Shown: positions 60,237 through 64,000 of the stretch, piece after piece
Numbering within the stretch: position 1 is the first letter of the stretch
Layout of the letters: each line of letters opens with the position of its first letter
DNA from: Methylobacterium radiotolerans JCM 2831
GTDB lineage: Bacteria; Pseudomonadota; Alphaproteobacteria; Rhizobiales; Beijerinckiaceae
Assembly (NCBI RefSeq): GCF_000019725.1
Contig: NC_010505.1
Coordinates: forward strand, 1 to 64,000
DNA: 64,000 nt
Direction of reading: 5' to 3'
The notes under the pieces: generated by a model
Database searches by the model: none
Told to the model about the DNA's origin: nothing
What the model saw: the letters and a program-made list of their open reading frames with translations, nothing else
Position numbers and translations under genes: made by a program

Positions 60237-61454
60237 ATGTTCGGACGCATCGCCCGGCCCGTGACCCTCGCTGCCCTCGCAGGTGCCCTGATGATGGGTA
60301 CTGCGGCCGCGCAGACGAACGTGAAGATCGGCATCCTGGGCGACCGCTCGGGCGCCTATTCGGACATCAGCGGCGAGGGCTCGGTGGTCGCCGCGAAGCT
60401 GGCCGTCGAGGATTTCAAGCCGGAGCAGCATGGCCTGAAGGTCGAGATCGTCTCCGCCGACCACCAGAACAAGCCGGATGTCGGCGCGGCGATCGCCCGC
60501 CAATGGTACGACCGCGACGCCGTCGACATGATCACCGACGGGGTGACCTCCTCGGTGGCGCTGGCGATCAGCCAGGTCACCAAGGAGAAGAACAAGGTCT
60601 TCATCGACACCGGCGCCGGCACGGCGGATCTCACCGGGCCGCAATGCACGCCGAACACGATCCACTGGGTCTACGACACCGTGGCGCTCGCCAACGGCAC
60701 CGGCGGCGCGATGGTCAAGCGCGGCGGCAACACGTGGTTCTTCCTCACCGCCGACTACGTCTTCGGCCAGACCCTTCAGCGCGACACCAGCGCGGTGATC
60801 ACCAAGAACGGCGGCAAGGTCGTCGGCTCGGTGAAGACGCCCTTCCCGACCTCCGACTTCTCGTCCTTCCTGCTGCAGGCGCAGGGGTCGGGCGCCAAGG
60901 TGATCGGGCTGGCGAATGCCGGTACCGACACGATCAACGCGATCAAGCAGGCGGGTGAGTTCGGCATCACCGAGGGCGGGCAGGCGCTCGCCGGCCTCCT
61001 GGTCTTCTCGTCGGACGTGCACTCGCTGGGTACCAAGGTCGCCCAGGGGTTGGTCCTGACGGAGCCGTTCTACTGGGACCTGAACGATCAGACCCGCGCC
61101 TTCTCGGACCGGTTCGCCAAGCAGATGAAGAACGCCTCGAAGCCGACCGCGAACCACGCGGGCGTCTACTCGGACGTGCTCCATTACCTGAAAGCGGTGG
61201 CCGAGCTGAAGTCGACCGCCGACGGGGCCGCCACGGTCGCCAAGATGAAGGCGATGCCGACCGACGACCCGCTCTTCGGCAAGGGCGTGATCCGCGCGGA
61301 CGGCCGCAAGATCCACGACATGTACCTGTTCGAGGTCAAGAAGCCCGCCGAGTCGAAGGGCGAATGGGACCTCTACAAGAAGCTCGAGACCATCCCGGGC
61401 GACCAGGTCTTCCGGCCGCTCAACGAGGGCAACTGCCCGCTGGTGAAGGGCTGA
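60237..61454 (+). CDS. livK: branched-chain amino-acid type ABC transporter substrate-binding protein
   Basis: Periplasmic binding protein, 405 residues. The signal peptide is FGRIARPVTLAALAGALMMGTAAA, with cleavage before QTNVKIG. The mature N-terminus VKIGILGDRSGAYSDISGEGSVVAAKLAVEDF is typical of type I periplasmic-binding folds. TWFFLTADYVFGQTLQRD and the C-terminal half complete it. Similar proteins in methylotrophs and rhizobia bind branched-chain amino acids, amides or aromatic acids, so the ligand is uncertain. It lies between the ATPase and permease genes and has its own strong SD, consistent with high expression. Confidence 0.93.
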   Translation: MFGRIARPVTLAALAGALMMGTAAAQTNVKIGILGDRSGAYSDISGEGSVVAAKLAVEDFKPEQHGLKVEIVSADHQNKPDVGAAIARQWYDRDAVDMITDGVTSSVALAISQVTKEKNKVFIDTGAGTADLTGPQCTPNTIHWVYDTVALANGTGGAMVKRGGNTWFFLTADYVFGQTLQRDTSAVITKNGGKVVGSVKTPFPTSDFSSFLLQAQGSGAKVIGLANAGTDTINAIKQAGEFGITEGGQALAGLLVFSSDVHSLGTKVAQGLVLTEPFYWDLNDQTRAFSDRFAKQMKNASKPTANHAGVYSDVLHYLKAVAELKSTADGAATVAKMKAMPTDDPLFGKGVIRADGRKIHDMYLFEVKKPAESKGEWDLYKKLETIPGDQVFRPLNEGNCPLVKG

Positions 61455-61482
61455 CGGTGGGATCGGGGCGCGGAGAACGGCC

Positions 61483-62370
61483 ATGACCACGATCTTCGGT
61501 GTGCCGACGCAGGCCCTGTTCGGGCAATTGCTGCTCGGCCTGATCAACGGCTCGTTCTACGCGATCCTGTCGCTGGGGCTCGCGATCATCTTCGGGCTCC
61601 TCAACATCATCAACTTCGCCCACGGCGCGCTCTACATGATGGGCGCGTTCGTGGCCTGGATGCTGCTCACCTACGTCGGACTCGGCTACTGGTGGGCGCT
61701 GGGGCTCGCCCCGATCGTGGTGGGCGCGTTCGGCATCGTGCTGGAGCGGGTGCTGATCGCCCGGCTCTACAAGCTCGATCACCTCTACGGCCTGCTGCTC
61801 ACCTTCGGTCTCGCGCTGATCATCCAGGGCCTCTTCCGCAACCAGTACGGCGTCTCGGGTCTGCCCTACGCGATCCCGGCCGAGCTGTCCGGCGGTCAGC
61901 GCCTGCCCTTCATGTTCCTGCCGAACTACCGGGCCTGGGTGGTGGTGGCGTCGCTCACCGTCTGCATCGCCACCTGGCTCGTCATCGAGAAGACCAAGCT
62001 GGGCGCCTACCTCCGGGCCGCCACCGAGAACCCGACCCTGGTCCAGGCCTTCGGGGTGAACGTGCCGCTGTTCCTGACGCTGACCTACGGGTTCGGCGTC
62101 GCGCTCGCGGGCTTCGCCGGGGTGCTGGCGGCGCCGATCTACTCGGTCAATCCCAACATGGGCGCCGACATCATCATCGTGGTCTTCGCCGTGGTGGTGA
62201 TCGGCGGCATGGGCTCGATCATCGGCTCGGTGATCACGGGCTTTACCCTAGGCCTCGTCGAGGGGCTCACCAAGGTGTTCTATCCGGAGGCGTCGGCCAC
62301 CGTGATCTTCGTGATCATGGTGCTGGTGCTGCTCGTCAAACCCGCCGGCCTGTTCGGGCGCACGGCCTGA
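61483..62370 (+). CDS. livH: branched-chain amino-acid type ABC transporter permease
   Basis: Inner-membrane permease subunit, 295 residues with about eight helices. FGQLLLGLINGSFYAILSLGLAIIFGLLNIINFAHGALYM at residues 10-50 is the LivH signature. ATENPTLVQAFGVNVPLFLTLTYGFGVALAGFAGVLAAPI carries the ATPase-coupling loop, and GGMGSIIGSVITGFTLG follows. It is 28 bp downstream of livK and 20 bp before livM. Confidence 0.95.
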   Translation: MTTIFGVPTQALFGQLLLGLINGSFYAILSLGLAIIFGLLNIINFAHGALYMMGAFVAWMLLTYVGLGYWWALGLAPIVVGAFGIVLERVLIARLYKLDHLYGLLLTFGLALIIQGLFRNQYGVSGLPYAIPAELSGGQRLPFMFLPNYRAWVVVASLTVCIATWLVIEKTKLGAYLRAATENPTLVQAFGVNVPLFLTLTYGFGVALAGFAGVLAAPIYSVNPNMGADIIIVVFAVVVIGGMGSIIGSVITGFTLGLVEGLTKVFYPEASATVIFVIMVLVLLVKPAGLFGRTA

Positions 62371-62390
62371 TCGCGATCTGAGGCACCCCC

Positions 62391-63377
62391 ATGGCCGACA
62401 CCGCCGCCCTCAACGCCGCCCCGATCGCCGCCGCCTTGCCGACGAGCCGGGACGACAAGGCGCTCCACCGCCTCATCTTCGTCGGTATCGCCGTGCTGCT
62501 CGTCGTAGCACCGCTGGTCCTCTACCCCGTCTACCTGATGAAGGTGCTGTGCTTCGCGCTGTTCGCGCTCGCCTTCAACCTGCTGCTCGGCTACGGCGGC
62601 CTGCTCTCCTTCGGCCACGCCGCCTATTTCGGCATGGCGAGCTACCTCTGCGCCTACACGGCCAAGAGCCTGGGCTTCACGCCCGAGCTGGCGATCCTCG
62701 CCGGCACGGTCACGGCCGCGCTGCTGGGGCTGGTCTTCGGCGCCCTGGCGATCCGCCGGCAGGGCATCTACTTCTCGATGATCACCCTGGCGCTCGCCCA
62801 GATGGTGTTCTTCTTCTCCCTGCAGGCGAAGTTCACCGGCGGCGAGGACGGCATCCAGGCGGTGCCGCGCGGCAACCTGTTCGGCGCGATCAGCCTCGCG
62901 GACGACCGGGTGATGTACGCGGTCGTGGCCGTGGTGTTCATGGCCGGGATGCTGCTGATCTACCGGATCATCCACTCGCCCTTCGGGCAGGTGCTGAAGG
63001 CGATCCGCGACAACGAGCCGAGGGCGATCTCGCTGGGCTACCGCGCCAGCCAGTACAAGCTCGCCGTGTTCGTCCTCTCGGCGACGCTCGCCGGGCTCGC
63101 GGGCTCCACCAAGGCGATCGTCTTCCAGCTCGCCTCGCTCACCGACGTGCACTGGTCGATGTCGGGCGAGGTGGTGCTCATGACCCTCGTCGGTGGCATG
63201 GGGACGGTGTTCGGTCCGATCGTCGGCGCGCTGGTGATCGTCACGATGGAGACGTACCTCGCGCAGTTCGGGGCCTGGGTGACGATCATCCAGGGCTGCG
63301 TCTTCGTGCTCTGCGTGCTGCTGTTCCGCGAGGGCATCGTCGGACTGATCGCCCGCATGATCCGCCGGCCGCTCTAG
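62391..63377 (+). CDS. livM: branched-chain amino-acid type ABC transporter permease
   Basis: Second permease subunit, 328 residues. Characteristic stretches are YLMKVLCFALFALAFNLLLGYGGLLSFGHAAYFGMASYL, IRRQGIYFSMITLALAQM, and the coupling loop KAIRDNEPRAISLGYRASQYKL. GGMGTVFGPIVGALVIVTME follows. It is the last gene of the livGFKHM operon; a 145-bp gap with no clear intrinsic terminator precedes the next gene. Confidence 0.95.
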   Translation: MADTAALNAAPIAAALPTSRDDKALHRLIFVGIAVLLVVAPLVLYPVYLMKVLCFALFALAFNLLLGYGGLLSFGHAAYFGMASYLCAYTAKSLGFTPELAILAGTVTAALLGLVFGALAIRRQGIYFSMITLALAQMVFFFSLQAKFTGGEDGIQAVPRGNLFGAISLADDRVMYAVVAVVFMAGMLLIYRIIHSPFGQVLKAIRDNEPRAISLGYRASQYKLAVFVLSATLAGLAGSTKAIVFQLASLTDVHWSMSGEVVLMTLVGGMGTVFGPIVGALVIVTMETYLAQFGAWVTIIQGCVFVLCVLLFREGIVGLIARMIRRPL

Positions 63378-63522
63378 GGTCGGGCTTCCGGGCAGGTGCC
63401 GGTTGCACCGCCGCAACGCCACTGTCGCGACCTGCACGAGGGTATGAAGGCTCACAACCCCTGGTGAGCTTTCGTTAACCAAGACTGCCCACCCTGACGG
63501 CTCCGCATTGTCAGGGGCTGCC

Positions 63523-63876
63523 ATGAACCAGGATCGAACGCTCAGCATCGACGATCCCGCCCTCGACTGTCCGGTCGAGCCGGACGTGGTGGGCCGCCTG
63601 ATCAAGGCCGATCCGGAGGGGGCCGCGTTCCTGCTCGACGGGATCCCGGAGGCGACCCGCGCCCGACTCGCCGTCTGGCTCTACGGCCGGAGCCACACCC
63701 ACGCGATCGGCGTCCGCGTCGCCGCGACCTGCGAGGGCGCGACCCTGCGGCGGACCGCGGGCCTCGTCGGAAACGTCCTCTACGACCTGTCCCGCCGTCC
63801 CGTGGCGGCGGCGAGCCGCGGCGCGCGCGGCGGCACCGGCCGCATCTCCCTGGGCGGGTCGCAGCGCCGCGCCTGA
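63523..63876 (+). CDS. hypothetical protein
   Basis: A 117-residue soluble protein from ATG 63523; a start at 63508 is also possible. It opens NQDRTLSIDDPALDCPVEPDVVGRLI and has a helical middle (GAAFLLDGIPEATRARLAVWLYGRSHTHAIGVRVAATC). It ends in a Gly/Arg/Ser-rich basic tail (SRGARGGTGRISLGGSQRRA) that may be disordered. No known domain is recognised. It stands alone between livM and mutL. Confidence 0.6.
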   Translation: MNQDRTLSIDDPALDCPVEPDVVGRLIKADPEGAAFLLDGIPEATRARLAVWLYGRSHTHAIGVRVAATCEGATLRRTAGLVGNVLYDLSRRPVAAASRGARGGTGRISLGGSQRRA

Positions 63877-63935
63877 ATAGACGGCTCGGCCGCCGCGATT
63901 GGATCGCCGCCGCGCAGGGACTATCCTGCGCGCCG

Positions 63936-64000
63936 ATGACATCCCTGTCCGCACCGTCCGTCCGCCGCCTCGATCCCGTGCTCGTCGACCGCATCGCCGC
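63936..64000 (+). CDS. mutL: DNA mismatch repair protein MutL, 5' end only
   Basis: Only the first 21 full codons are inside the window. They read MTSLSAPSVRRLDPVLVDRI and run into the edge. The stretch RRLDPVLVDRIA matches the conserved N-terminus of MutL, which continues AAGEVIERP in the family (GHKL ATPase motif I). MutL couples MutS mismatch recognition to strand incision. Identification from so few residues is reasonable but not certain. Confidence 0.7.
   Translation, partial: MTSLSAPSVRRLDPVLVDRIA

Overview
The window is a high-GC (about 70%) alphaproteobacterial chromosome segment. It most resembles Methylobacterium or a close Rhizobiales relative. The evidence is the rpsT-dnaA junction, a ctaC-ctaD-ctaB-(CoxF)-ctaG-ctaE-DUF983-SURF1 respiratory operon, a CpdR-type response regulator beside an N-formylglutamate amidohydrolase-like gene, frequent GTG/TTG starts with strong Shine-Dalgarno (SD) sites, and dense packing with many 4-8 bp start/stop overlaps. 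The genus is an inference; no marker here proves it.

Layout. 1-8 kb: rpsT, a 480-bp structured non-coding stretch, dnaA, a thiolase, a DUF2059 secreted protein, a lone EAL phosphodiesterase and fadJ. 7.5-11.5 kb: a LysR regulator, an amino-acid binding protein, threonine aldolase, and a DEDDh exonuclease carrying a SWIM-like zinc motif. 11.5-16.3 kb: ligA, an MFS carrier, a phosphopantetheinyl transferase and tRNA-Pro(CGG). 16.3-22.4 kb: an accessory region of lower GC with an apparently stop-interrupted gene, a methyltransferase, a CgeB-like glycosyltransferase, a sugar N-formyltransferase and an SGNH-like membrane protein. 22.4-28.6 kb: tgt-queA, two small unknowns, a CDF metal exporter, and sfnB-sfnG for sulfone sulfur. 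28.8-35.6 kb: the aa3 cytochrome oxidase operon on the minus strand. 35.9-44.4 kb: fdhD, a PepSY-like periplasmic protein and gltB-gltD. 44.4-49.5 kb: a DUF459 SGNH protein, a MltB-type lytic transglycosylase, galE and galU, then a candidate small RNA. 49.5-56.8 kb: N-formylglutamate amidohydrolase, cpdR, grxC, a nitrilase-family amidase, DUF1178, dsbB, a YqaA-family protein, tRNA-Leu(CAA), a flavin oxidoreductase coupled to a histone-deacetylase-family enzyme, and small proteins. 56.9-64 kb: dgoK-dgoA, a five-gene branched-chain amino-acid type ABC importer (livGFKHM), a small unknown, and the first codons of mutL.

Most of this is housekeeping. The observations most worth following are: (i) a long 22-bp composite hairpin plus further dyads between rpsT and dnaA; (ii) a Tgt that has lost three of its four zinc ligands; (iii) a DnaQ-like exonuclease with a CxCx8CxH motif; (iv) a candidate intergenic small RNA with a UUCG terminator downstream of galU; (v) a formyl-sugar glycan cassette beside a tRNA and a broken gene; (vi) a perfect 18-bp inverted repeat between the MFS and phosphopantetheinyl transferase genes; and (vii) a recurring class of perfect stop-proximal hairpins without U-tracts. 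No CRISPR array, prophage or insertion sequence was seen.
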